Source of the DNA: Phycisphaerales bacterium
Lineage (GTDB): Bacteria; Planctomycetota; Phycisphaerae; UBA1845
Direction: 5' to 3'
Length of the DNA: 64,000 bases
NCBI GenBank assembly: GCA_020852275.1
Contig: JADZBE010000017.1
Span: 1-64,000, forward strand
In this document: in pieces, positions 29,495 to 37,374 of the stretch
Numbering within the stretch: position 1 is the first letter of the stretch
Layout of the letters: each line of letters opens with the position of its first letter
Notes under the pieces: model-generated
Told to the model about the DNA's origin: nothing
What the model saw: the letters and a program-made list of their open reading frames with translations, nothing else
Database searches by the model: none
Program-made: the position numbers and the translations under genes

Positions 29495-30157
29495 CTACGC
29501 TCCAATCGTCGCCGTCGCGGTCTGGCTCCAGGGGCCGGGCTGACCTTTGGTGTTGATCCAGCGGAGCATGTAGTGCGCGGGCTGGCCGCCGTGGTCGAGT
29601 TCATACACGGCGAGGTAGGGACTGCGCGTGTCGGTGGCGAGGAAGGCGAGTTCGGAAACGTCCTTCGGCGGCGGGCCGCCGGTTTTCGTCCAGATTTCGA
29701 CGGCGGACGCGCCGCGCGGCTTGCGCCTGCTGGTCGGCGTGGTCTCATCGGCGAAGTGGAGGGTGTGCTGGAGGCGCTGGCGGGTATCGATCTGGACCAC
29801 CGGGCGGGTGGCGGGCACGGGCACGGGCGTGGGGCTGCGGTCGAGGACGGTGAGGCGCAGGGCGGCGCGTTCCGCGTCCTCCACGTCGGGTGAGGCCTGC
29901 AGGCGCTGCGCCAGCGCGCGGATCTGCGTTTCCAGCCCCGCGCGCGCCGCGTCCTTGTTCTGCGTCGCGGCCCGCGCCGCGGCCTGCGCGGCGACGTGTG
30001 CCGCGTATTGCGCGTCCCACACCGCCGCCAGCGAGTTGGGCACGATCAGGTCCCCGAGCGTCAGGCCCAGTTGCGGGCGGTGACCGGTGGCGTACGCCAG
30101 GAAGTTCTTCTGCCAGGCGTCGAAGTCGGAATCAGATGCGGGAAGGTAGGATGGCAT
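29495..30157 (-). CDS. phage-like hypothetical protein, paralogue of 31805..32467
   Basis: Shares FDAWxxNFxxYA, DAERAALxxTVxDRxPxPVPVPxTRPVVxxDTxQRLQHTLxFADETTPTSxRKP and HYMLRWINTKGQPGPWSxTATATIGA. Confidence 0.7.
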   Translation of the reverse strand: MPSYLPASDSDFDAWQKNFLAYATGHRPQLGLTLGDLIVPNSLAAVWDAQYAAHVAAQAAARAATQNKDAARAGLETQIRALAQRLQASPDVEDAERAALRLTVLDRSPTPVPVPATRPVVQIDTRQRLQHTLHFADETTPTSRRKPRGASAVEIWTKTGGPPPKDVSELAFLATDTRSPYLAVYELDHGGQPAHYMLRWINTKGQPGPWSQTATATIGA

Positions 30158-30340
30158 TTTGTTATCGGCGATTGTCTGCAGGGCCCGGCCCTTCACCAGT
30201 TGCTGCCGCCGTCCCATCCTCCTGCCGAGTGGGCCTCAGCAGAATTGATCCGAGGTCGCTGCTCCTCGGCCCGAGCCAAAGAATCGGCACGGTTTCATCG
30301 ATCCGTTGGAACATTTCATTGATCCTACACGACGACGGGA

Positions 30341-30643
30341 CTAATCCCCTGCCATCTCTTTGGCGTTGTGCCAACCTTCCTTATACGCCGCGATGCATGC
30401 CAGCTCGTAATCGGTGTATGACGGACCAAGCAACTCCAAGAGGAGGGGCTTGGTGGGTGGATCGTATTCCGGATAGTCTTCTTGTCCCTTGTTGTGGTAA
30501 TACTCTTCGGCTTCGCTCAACGTCATGCGACTGCTCCCTTTCACAGCGAAAACAACATGGATCGAACGGGTTTCCTTCCCGCAGTGCCGACAGAATCTCC
30601 CCGGCCTAATCCGCATTCCGTGGGCTTCACAGACGCGGATCAT
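30341..30643 (-). CDS. small zinc-ribbon-like protein
   Basis: MIRVCEAHGMRIRPGRFCRHCGKETRSIHVVF...; start overlaps upstream stop as ATGA. Confidence 0.6.
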   Translation of the reverse strand: MIRVCEAHGMRIRPGRFCRHCGKETRSIHVVFAVKGSSRMTLSEAEEYYHNKGQEDYPEYDPPTKPLLLELLGPSYTDYELACIAAYKEGWHNAKEMAGD

Positions 30644-30879
30644 ACTGGCTGAAACTCGTGAGACATGTACACAGCGCATCGCGTTGCTTCCCCGGGTACG
30701 GCCCCGCAGTGGCGACAGACCACAGGGACCGTCGTGGAGATGAACTCGTGCGAACGATAGACCAAACACTGCGAAGGCTCGCCAGCGAGCGCGCCGCAGT
30801 GTCGGCAATATACTAAACTGCTTGACTCGCTGTATCTAAACGAAGTTTGCATATACAGGTTCTCCGCTCCGAGAGTCAA
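30640..30879 (-). CDS. small protein with two tandem CxxCGx(8)CxVYxSHEF zinc-ribbon-like units
   Basis: CRHCGALAGEPSQCLVYRSHEF and CRHCGAVPGEATRCAVYMSHEF. Confidence 0.65.
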   Translation of the reverse strand: MTLGAENLYMQTSFRYSESSSLVYCRHCGALAGEPSQCLVYRSHEFISTTVPVVCRHCGAVPGEATRCAVYMSHEFQPV

Positions 30880-30892
30880 GTGGGCGCGTCAG

Positions 30893-31030
30893 GTCTGTGA
30901 CGCCCCGCTCGTCGCCGTCACCGTCTCGCTCCACGGGGCGGTCTCGCCGCGGGTGTTGACCCAGCGCAGCATGTAGTGCGCCGGCTTGGCCCCGTCGCTG
31001 CCGCGATAGCCCCGCGGTCATCAGACGGCG
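30893..31030 (-). pseudogene. 3'-terminal fragment of a third paralogue of the phage-like family
   Basis: Minus-strand translation GYRGSDGAKPAHYMLRWVNTRGETAPWSETVTATSGASQT* matches the C-termini of 29495..30157 and 31805..32467. Confidence 0.8.
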
Positions 31031-31094
31031 TTCGCTCGACAGCATGAGTGACGAAAGAGGCCAACCGCAAACCCATGTGACTGTTTTGTGGCGG

Positions 31095-31370
31095 TCATGG
31101 GGAATCTGAGTATGGCCTGCGTGACCAGGGACCGCACGACGAGAGACGGCGGAGGCCTCGACAGACGCCGCTCAGGAACCCATACTTAATGATTGACTGC
31201 CGCATGAACGTCGAGCAACTGATCTCGTACCTGCAACGATCCCCGAGCCTGGGCGATATCCTGCGTTTATAGACGTCGAGAAGTGCTAACGATAACCCGG
31301 CGAGCGCCGCGGGCTTGCTCCTGCTGGACTCGCCCAAGTCGGATCGGATTGAGCTAGTGTTTCCGGACAT
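31095..31370 (-). CDS. YidD-like membrane protein insertion factor domain
   Basis: ALLDVYKRRISPRLGDRCRYEISCSTFMRQSIIKYGFLSGVCRGLRRLSSCGPW matches the YidD pattern YxxxISPxLGxxCRxxxxCSxY...C.P; overlaps the upstream ORF. Confidence 0.75.
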   Translation of the reverse strand: MSGNTSSIRSDLGESSRSKPAALAGLSLALLDVYKRRISPRLGDRCRYEISCSTFMRQSIIKYGFLSGVCRGLRRLSSCGPWSRRPYSDSP

Positions 31371-31734
31371 CTGTCATTGCCTGTTGGAGCATCGTCGTAG
31401 CGCGCTGCGCGTCGCTAGGCCTGCCGACTTGGAACACATTGTTTGCGGTGCCGGACGATACAACGACGGTGCCGACCTTGGAGAACAGGCACCCGCTGGA
31501 CGCCGTTTTAACCGACGAGATATGCTCCAGCGGAATAGCGACGGTGGCCACCTGCTTCCTGCTGACACATCCACCGGGCAACTCTACGGCACCGATCACC
31601 CGGGAGTCTGTAATCGTGATGAACGACTTCGTCCGGCTGAGGCAACCCTTGCCGCTCCCGTAGAAATATACGCGTTCTTCTGAAAGCAGCATGCTTGCGA
31701 TCTGGCTTGGGACTTGCGAACGAATGTCCTCCAT
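31354..31734 (-). CDS. small bacterial PH-domain (bPH/YokE-like) protein
   Basis: LLSEERVYFYGSGKGCLSRTKSFITITDSRVIGAVE...IPLEHISSVKTASSGCLFSKVGTVVVSSG...FQVGRPSDAQRATTMLQQAM. Confidence 0.6.
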   Translation of the reverse strand: MEDIRSQVPSQIASMLLSEERVYFYGSGKGCLSRTKSFITITDSRVIGAVELPGGCVSRKQVATVAIPLEHISSVKTASSGCLFSKVGTVVVSSGTANNVFQVGRPSDAQRATTMLQQAMTDVRKH

Positions 31735-31804
31735 AGGTCCAATTCCTTTCGTTTGGTGTTAGCGAATGGGGAAACCGACTAATTCTATCCCGCCCTGCGA
31801 CAGC

Positions 31805-32467
31805 TTACGCCCCGATCGTCGCCGTGGCCGTTTCGCTCCACGGGCCGGGCTGGCCCTTGGTGTTGATCCAGCGCAGCATGTAGTGCGCTGGCTTGCCGCC
31901 GTCCGCGCCGTCGAACGTGGCCAGATACGGCGTGCGCGTGTCGGTGGCCAGGAACGAGAGCTGCGTGGCGTCCACCGGCGGCGGGCCGTCGATCTTGACC
32001 CAGATTTCCGCGGCGCTGACCCCGGCGGGTTTGCGCGTGCTGGTGGGCGTGGTCTCGTCGGCGAAGCTGAGGGTGTGCTGCAGGCGCTGCGACGTGTCCA
32101 CCTTGACCACCGGGCGCGTGGTGGGCACGGGCACGGGCGAGGGCGTGCGGTCGGGCACGGTGATGCCCAGCGCTGCGCGCTCTGCGTCGTCCACGGCGGA
32201 ACCGGCCTGCAACCGCTTCACCAGCGGACGGATCACGCCTTCGAGGTTGCCGCGCGCCGCGTCCTTGGCGTTGCGCGCCGCCACCGCCGCCGCCGACGCC
32301 GTGACGTGCGCCGGAAACGCCGTGTCCCACGTCGTCTTGGCCGTGGTGATCGGCGTCATGTCGCCCGCCACGAGGCCCAGCGCCGCGAGGTTGGCGTTGG
32401 CATAGGTGACGAAGTTGGCGACCCAGGCGTCGAAATCGCCGTCGGGCTGCGGGATGTAGTCAGGCAT
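31805..32467 (-). CDS. phage-like hypothetical protein, paralogue of 29495..30157
   Basis: See 29495..30157; full-length match along the protein. Confidence 0.7.
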   Translation of the reverse strand: MPDYIPQPDGDFDAWVANFVTYANANLAALGLVAGDMTPITTAKTTWDTAFPAHVTASAAAVAARNAKDAARGNLEGVIRPLVKRLQAGSAVDDAERAALGITVPDRTPSPVPVPTTRPVVKVDTSQRLQHTLSFADETTPTSTRKPAGVSAAEIWVKIDGPPPVDATQLSFLATDTRTPYLATFDGADGGKPAHYMLRWINTKGQPGPWSETATATIGA

Positions 32468-32617
32468 CGGTGGCTCCTTGAATAGAACAGGGCAGGCGGG
32501 GTCCGGGGGTACGCTTCCGGCCCGGGAAAACGCCGTCTGCGAAGAGGCATCCTACGCGAAGGCGGCGCGAGAGGCAAGCGGGGAGCGGGGAGCGGGTGCG
32601 CGGGGACTCGGGGACTC

Positions 32618-32705
32618 GGGTATCGGGTAGTCGGGTTTCGGGTATCGGGTAGTCGGGCTTCGGGTATCGGGTAGTCGGGCTTCGGGTATCGGGTAGTCGG
32701 GTTTC
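32618..32705 (+). repeat. 22-bp tandem repeat, four copies (GGGTATCGGGTAGTCGGGYTTC), G-quadruplex-capable
   Basis: Copies at 32618, 32640, 32662 and 32684 differ at one T/C position; flanked by further GGG/GGGG tracts. Confidence 0.95.
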
Positions 32706-32840
32706 GGGTAGCGCGTCGGGCGCAGCGATCTGCGATCGCGCCTCTCAACCGGCGATCCGCGACGATGACCCAGTCCGAGGGGATCTGATCCCGGCGCTGG
32801 AGCATGAGGGACGAAAAGAACTGGAACAGACCCGGGGGGG

Positions 32841-32870
32841 TTGATTCTCGCGGCCATGGACTGCTAAAAT
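32841..32870 (+). promoter_or_regulatory. sigma70-like promoter TTGATT-N18-TAAAAT
   Basis: TTGATT at 32841-32846, 18-nt spacer, TAAAAT at 32865-32870. Confidence 0.45.
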
Positions 32871-32876
32871 GCAGCC

Positions 32877-32993
32877 AGCGCCCTGGCTTGTACGCTCTGG
32901 GTGATCTGTTGTGAATACGGTTAAGGACTTCGGCGCCTCGATCCCGAGGGGCACGGCGCTTAACGGCGTCGGCGGGCGAGGCGCCCCTTTTTT
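32877..32993 (+). ncRNA. candidate small RNA (about 117 nt)
   Basis: Intergenic segment between a promoter-like pair and a strong intrinsic terminator, with no convincing ORF. Confidence 0.35.
32932..32993 (+). terminator. intrinsic terminator-like hairpin with poly-T
   Basis: Perfect 9-bp inverted repeat GGCGCCTCG (32932-32940) / CGAGGCGCC (32977-32985), then CCTTTTTT. Confidence 0.6.
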
Positions 32994-33339
32994 GCGCCTG
33001 CCGCGTGCAACCGCCGCGACGCAATGACGCATCCCCTGCGACCCCCAAACCCGCACCTCTTAATCTGCGCCCTCTGCGCAATCTGCGGATCATCCTCCGC
33101 CGGGAACTTCGGCGCGGCCCGGACGAGAAAGATCATCCGCAGAGACACGCAAAGAGCGCCGAGGACGAAGTTGAACGGGAGGGGCCGCCGGTCCCTCCCC
33201 CTCCCGGGAGCCTTCGCCTCGACGCGCGCGCACCGGATCGGCAGCGCCGGCACGGGATTAAAGTGGAGGTTTCAAAGGTCGCCGAAGGGCGTTTTTGGGG
33301 CCAAGAAGGGGCCTGCGGGCCGGGAATCGAGCGCGATTC

Positions 33340-33600
33340 CCGGGAATGAGCCGTCCATTCCAAGGAATGGACCGTCCATTCCGGGGAATGAGCCGTCCAT
33401 TCCAAGGAAGGAATCGTCCATTCCGAGGAATGAGTCATCCCCGCCTTGGAATGCACCATCCCCGCCTTGGAATGGGTCATCCCCGCCTTGGAATGGGTCA
33501 GCGCCGCCAAGGAATCACGCGCCGTGCCTTGGCGGGGACGCTCCATTCCTTGGAGGGAACGCTCCATTCCTTGGAGGAAACGCTCCATTCCTTGCAGCGG
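33340..33600. repeat. imperfect 21-bp tandem repeat (consensus close to GGAATGRGYCRTCCATTCCAA), internally palindromic
   Basis: About a dozen 21-nt units read by eye; translates to heptads GNEPSIP RNGPSIP GNEPSIP RKESSIP RNESSPP WNAPSPP WNGSSPP. Confidence 0.85.
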
Positions 33601-33898
33601 GCGCATGGCCGCTTGGAGCGGACGCTGCGCTGCCCCGCGTGGATTGCTGACCCCGCGCCGGCAACATCCACCGAACACGCCTTGAAGCTCCGCGCGGCGG
33701 CGGGTAGGCTTCGCGGGCCATGACCAAACGACCAAGAACCTCCGCGAAGCGGGCCTTCGAGGACCGCCACGCCAGTTGGCAGGCGTACATCGACACCATG
33801 CGCCCGCGCTGCGTGGAATTGGCTCGGGTGCTCAAAGCAAACTCCGAAGCACAACTTTGTTGGAATTACCGTCCAAGGGGTGTAATATCGCTGTTGTC

Positions 33899-34963
33899 AT
33901 GACAGGTCGAAAGCCCGCGCCTTATCTCGCCTCGAAGCTGGGTGCCGCGTATCTCGGCGATAGTCTCGGCGTGCTCCCCGCCTTGCTGAAGCCGCATTCG
34001 GTGGACCTCATTATGACCAGCCCCCCCTTTGGGCTGGTCCGGAAGAAGGACTACGGCAACCACGACGCGGACAAGTACGTCGACTGGTTCAAAGCGTTCG
34101 GGGAGCTCTTCCGCAAGCTGCTCAAACCACAAGGTTCGCTCGTCATCGACATCGGCGGGGCGTGGATTCCGGGCCAGCCGACCCGAAGCCTTTACCACTA
34201 TGAACTTCTCATCATGCTCTGTCGCGAGTGCGGCTTCCATCTTGCGCAGGACTTCTTCTGGTGGAACCCGGCCAAGCTGCCCACGCCCGCCGAGTGGGTG
34301 AACATCCGCCGCATCCGTGTGAAAGACGCGATCAACTGCGTGTGGTGGCTCTCGCCAACGCCCTGGCCAAAGGCCAGCAATCGCCGGGTGCTCGCGCCCT
34401 ACAGCGACGCCATGCGGGGATTACTCAAGAATGGCTACAAGGCCAAACTCCGGCCCAGCGGGCACGATATAAGCGACAAGTTCTCAACCAACAACGGCGC
34501 CGCGATCCCGCCCAACCTCATCGCGATCCCGCATACCGAGAGCAACTCTTACTACCTGCGGTACTGCAAAGAGCACGGTTTAGAGCCACACCCGGCGAGG
34601 TTCCCCGCCGAGCTGCCCGAGTACTTCATCAGAATGCTGACCGATCCGGGCGACCTCGTCGTTGACCCGTTCGGCGGTAGCTGCGTTACCGGCGAGGTGT
34701 CTGAACGGCTGGAGCGCCGCTGGATATGTTCGGAGCTGGTGGAGGAGTACTTGAAGGGTGCTCGGGCTCGATTCCAACGGCGAGGGAATACGGCGGGTAT
34801 TCCGTCTAAGCGCACTGAACACGAGAGCTTCTACAAGGCGTTCCATCCGGGCATCAACTGGAACGGCACACGCGAACCGAAGCTGCCCGCCGACGGCGGG
34901 CGGAAGCGCAACCCGAAAGCCGTGAAGCCGGAGAACCCCGCTACTCTGTGGACTGTGGCCTGA
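33899..34963 (+). CDS. beta-class-order DNA methyltransferase (N4-cytosine or N6-adenine)
   Basis: LIMTSPPFGLVRKKDYG (motif IV) N-terminal; VVDPFGGSCVTGEVSERLERRWICSELVEEYL (motif I) C-terminal. Confidence 0.9.
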   Translation: MTGRKPAPYLASKLGAAYLGDSLGVLPALLKPHSVDLIMTSPPFGLVRKKDYGNHDADKYVDWFKAFGELFRKLLKPQGSLVIDIGGAWIPGQPTRSLYHYELLIMLCRECGFHLAQDFFWWNPAKLPTPAEWVNIRRIRVKDAINCVWWLSPTPWPKASNRRVLAPYSDAMRGLLKNGYKAKLRPSGHDISDKFSTNNGAAIPPNLIAIPHTESNSYYLRYCKEHGLEPHPARFPAELPEYFIRMLTDPGDLVVDPFGGSCVTGEVSERLERRWICSELVEEYLKGARARFQRRGNTAGIPSKRTEHESFYKAFHPGINWNGTREPKLPADGGRKRNPKAVKPENPATLWTVA

Positions 34964-34975
34964 AGACTCAAGCCT

Positions 34976-35968
34976 ATGCCAGCAATTCGTCCGCATGAGA
35001 TCGTAAGTGTCCTTCTCGATGCCTTCCAGCAATCCGGGGCGACAGCGGTTTTCACTCCGCGGCGCGCGCAACATCCGCGCGTCTTTGTCGTTACCGACCC
35101 GGCGGGGCCGATGGTGGTGTGCGTATACATCTGGACGCTGACGCACGGCGGTCGGCCGAGCCTTCCGGATGAGTACCGCATCCAGATGACCTCGGTCGAG
35201 TCGCCCCTGACGCCCAACCCCGAAGGCGCAACGGCACTGCTCGGGTACGAGCCCAATCTGAGGATGTTCGCGGGTTTCGACCTATCGCGGCACAAGCGAT
35301 TCACCACCGGATCTCCGTCCGTACAGATCGACATCAAGGTTGTACTCGCAGCGCTGCAAGCGGGACTGGCATTCGACCGCAAGGACAACGACGAAATCGC
35401 GGTGGGCGTACGTCCCGATCAGTTATTGGCGTATATCAACAACGCCGCAATGCTGCACACCCTGGGACCGGACGGCAAGACGTTCAAGCTGCTAACTCGG
35501 GCGACCGCGCCTGAGCCCGTTCCAGCCGCCGATCTCTCGAGACTGAGCGTGCAGCGCAGGCGGATCGTCGAGACCATGAGCCGTCTTTCGCGCTCAGCGA
35601 ACTTCCGCGATCAGGTGTTGACGGCTTATGATCATCGTTGCGCCGTCACACGGATGCAGCTGAGGCTCGTCGAAGCCGCGCACATCCTGCCCGTAGTCGC
35701 CGAGATGAGTCCGGATCACGTAACCAACGGGCTTGCCCTGTCGTCCACCTATCACCGGGCATTCGACTCGGGCTTGATCTACTTGAACGAAGGATACGAG
35801 ATGTGCATAAGCGCCCCGCGCCGAAAGCTGATCGTTGACTTGGGGCTCGATGGTGGCTTGGCAGACTTCGAGAAATCGCTTGGCAAGATTCACCTTCCGC
35901 CCGACAAGGCGCAGTGGCCCAACCTTGAACTTGTCCAAAGGGCCAACAAATTACGCATGGTTGGGTGA
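34976..35968 (+). CDS. HNH restriction endonuclease-like protein
   Basis: YDHRCAVTRMQLRLVEAAHILPVVAEMSPDHVTNGLALSSTYHRAFDSGLIYL; directly follows the methyltransferase. Confidence 0.82.
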   Translation: MPAIRPHEIVSVLLDAFQQSGATAVFTPRRAQHPRVFVVTDPAGPMVVCVYIWTLTHGGRPSLPDEYRIQMTSVESPLTPNPEGATALLGYEPNLRMFAGFDLSRHKRFTTGSPSVQIDIKVVLAALQAGLAFDRKDNDEIAVGVRPDQLLAYINNAAMLHTLGPDGKTFKLLTRATAPEPVPAADLSRLSVQRRRIVETMSRLSRSANFRDQVLTAYDHRCAVTRMQLRLVEAAHILPVVAEMSPDHVTNGLALSSTYHRAFDSGLIYLNEGYEMCISAPRRKLIVDLGLDGGLADFEKSLGKIHLPPDKAQWPNLELVQRANKLRMVG

Positions 35969-35974
35969 ATTGCG

Positions 35975-36371
35975 GCTTCAGCGGGATGCGTTCGAGAACT
36001 GGGCGGTCATCGCGCTCGGCGGCATTCCGAAAAAGGCGCAGGTCGGCGACATGGGCATCGACGGCCGCATCTTCCCCGTCGCCGCCGCCCCGAAGAAACG
36101 CGGCGCAGCTTCGGGCGAACTGGAGTTCATGGACCACTGGTACCCGATCCAGGTCAAGCAAAAAGACAAGGTCGGCCGCCCCGACATCGATGCGTTCGAA
36201 GCGATGATGATGCGCGAGGAGCGCGACACCGGCTTCTTCGTCGCGTTCGATTACTCCTCCGACGCCCAGCAGGAAATCGGCGCGTTCTTCAAGCGCACGG
36301 GCAAGATCATCCGCGCGCTGACGGTCGCGGACATTCTCGACGAGCAGAAATTGGCGATGAAACTGGCGTAG
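35975..36371 (+). pseudogene. C-terminal Mrr-like nuclease domain remnant of a methyltransferase-nuclease fusion
   Basis: AFENWAVIALGGIPKKAQVGDMGIDGRIFPV...FMDHWYPIQVKQKDKVGRPDIDAFEAMMMREERDTGFFVAFDYSSDAQQEIGAFFKRTGKIIRALTVADIL; no methyltransferase domain precedes it. Confidence 0.7.
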
Positions 36372-36383
36372 GAAAGACATGCG

Positions 36384-37172
36384 ATGCCAAACCCCAAGCA
36401 AGAACGCTTTCTAATGCGCGAGTACAAGAGCTACCTTATGCGAGAAACCGGCCTCCGTGCCTCATTCAGGACTAACCCTCATGATCCGCCCGATTTTTGG
36501 CTCACTACCGGGGGGCGCAAATACGCTGTGGAAATGACCAACATAGTTCATGAGGACGACCGTCGTATCTCCGAAGCTCAGTGGTACTTGGTGCGTGAAG
36601 CGGAGCGTGAAGCGCTTCGTAACGGAGCACTTTCGGGACGGTACGTCGTCACCTTTCGCAGCCCCTGGACGGAGCGAGAGCAGAAAGACAAGCCGAAGCC
36701 GGGACAGTGCGCCAAGTTTCGCCGCCTGTGGGCGACGCGCGAGCAGAAAGTCAAGTTCAAGCAAAGCATTATCGATTTCGTGACCCGGACGGCAATCGTG
36801 GCGAAATCGTCGCCGCAGGAAATCGTAATTGCCGGGAGATCGCTCGGCGATATTCAGAAATACGCCGGAAGCGGAGCGGAAATCCATCCATGCGGAGGTG
36901 GCCTCGACGAACTCGGCGGGTCCGTCGACGATGTGCGCGAACAGTTGTCTCCACTTGTCGAGTGCGCGATCAGGGACAAGGCCAAGAAAATGGCGTCTCA
37001 TCGGCCAGCGGTTCTCGTTCTGTACGACAACTTCCTGTTAGCAGAAGCGTCGGCTTTCACCGCCTGTGTACGCGCCGTGCCCGAAGCCAGCCTCTTCGAG
37101 GACATCTATGTGGTCCAAGAGAAGGGTCGCGGCTTCCGGGTGCCGGTTGAGAAACGGCTGCGACGAAAATGA
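36384..37172 (+). CDS. hypothetical protein, possible PD-(D/E)XK-like nuclease
   Basis: HDPPDFWLTTGGRKYAVEMTNIV resembles PD...ExT/K; sits in the restriction-modification neighbourhood. Confidence 0.5.
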   Translation: MPNPKQERFLMREYKSYLMRETGLRASFRTNPHDPPDFWLTTGGRKYAVEMTNIVHEDDRRISEAQWYLVREAEREALRNGALSGRYVVTFRSPWTEREQKDKPKPGQCAKFRRLWATREQKVKFKQSIIDFVTRTAIVAKSSPQEIVIAGRSLGDIQKYAGSGAEIHPCGGGLDELGGSVDDVREQLSPLVECAIRDKAKKMASHRPAVLVLYDNFLLAEASAFTACVRAVPEASLFEDIYVVQEKGRGFRVPVEKRLRRK

Positions 37173-37374
37173 GCCTGTCTGCGATGGTTGGCAGCCACGT
37201 TCTGACTCGCGCAAACGCGTGCGGCTTTTCCGCCTGCGATGCATGCCGCTAGCGTACCCGCATCGTACCCCTTCCGGCCTCCCTCTTCGAGAGACTCTCT
37301 GCGCAATCTGCGTCCTCTGCGGATAGTCTTTCTGGGTCATGTGTCGAGTGACGGAGGGAGCGATGTTGGAAGAC

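Noticed and set aside
32618-32705. Possible CRISPR or coding repeat (TRYPKPDYPIPEARLPDTR)
   Set aside because: Pure 22-bp tandem repeat without spacers; the protein reading lacks a credible start and domain context.
33340-33600. Possible CRISPR array
   Set aside because: Units are contiguous 21-mers with no unique spacers and no cas genes in the window.
33720-33902. Short ORF MTKRPRTSAKRAFEDRHASWQAYIDTMRPRCVELARVLKAN...
   Set aside because: Might be the truncated 5' end of a gene interrupted by the R-M insertion, but the family is not recognisable.
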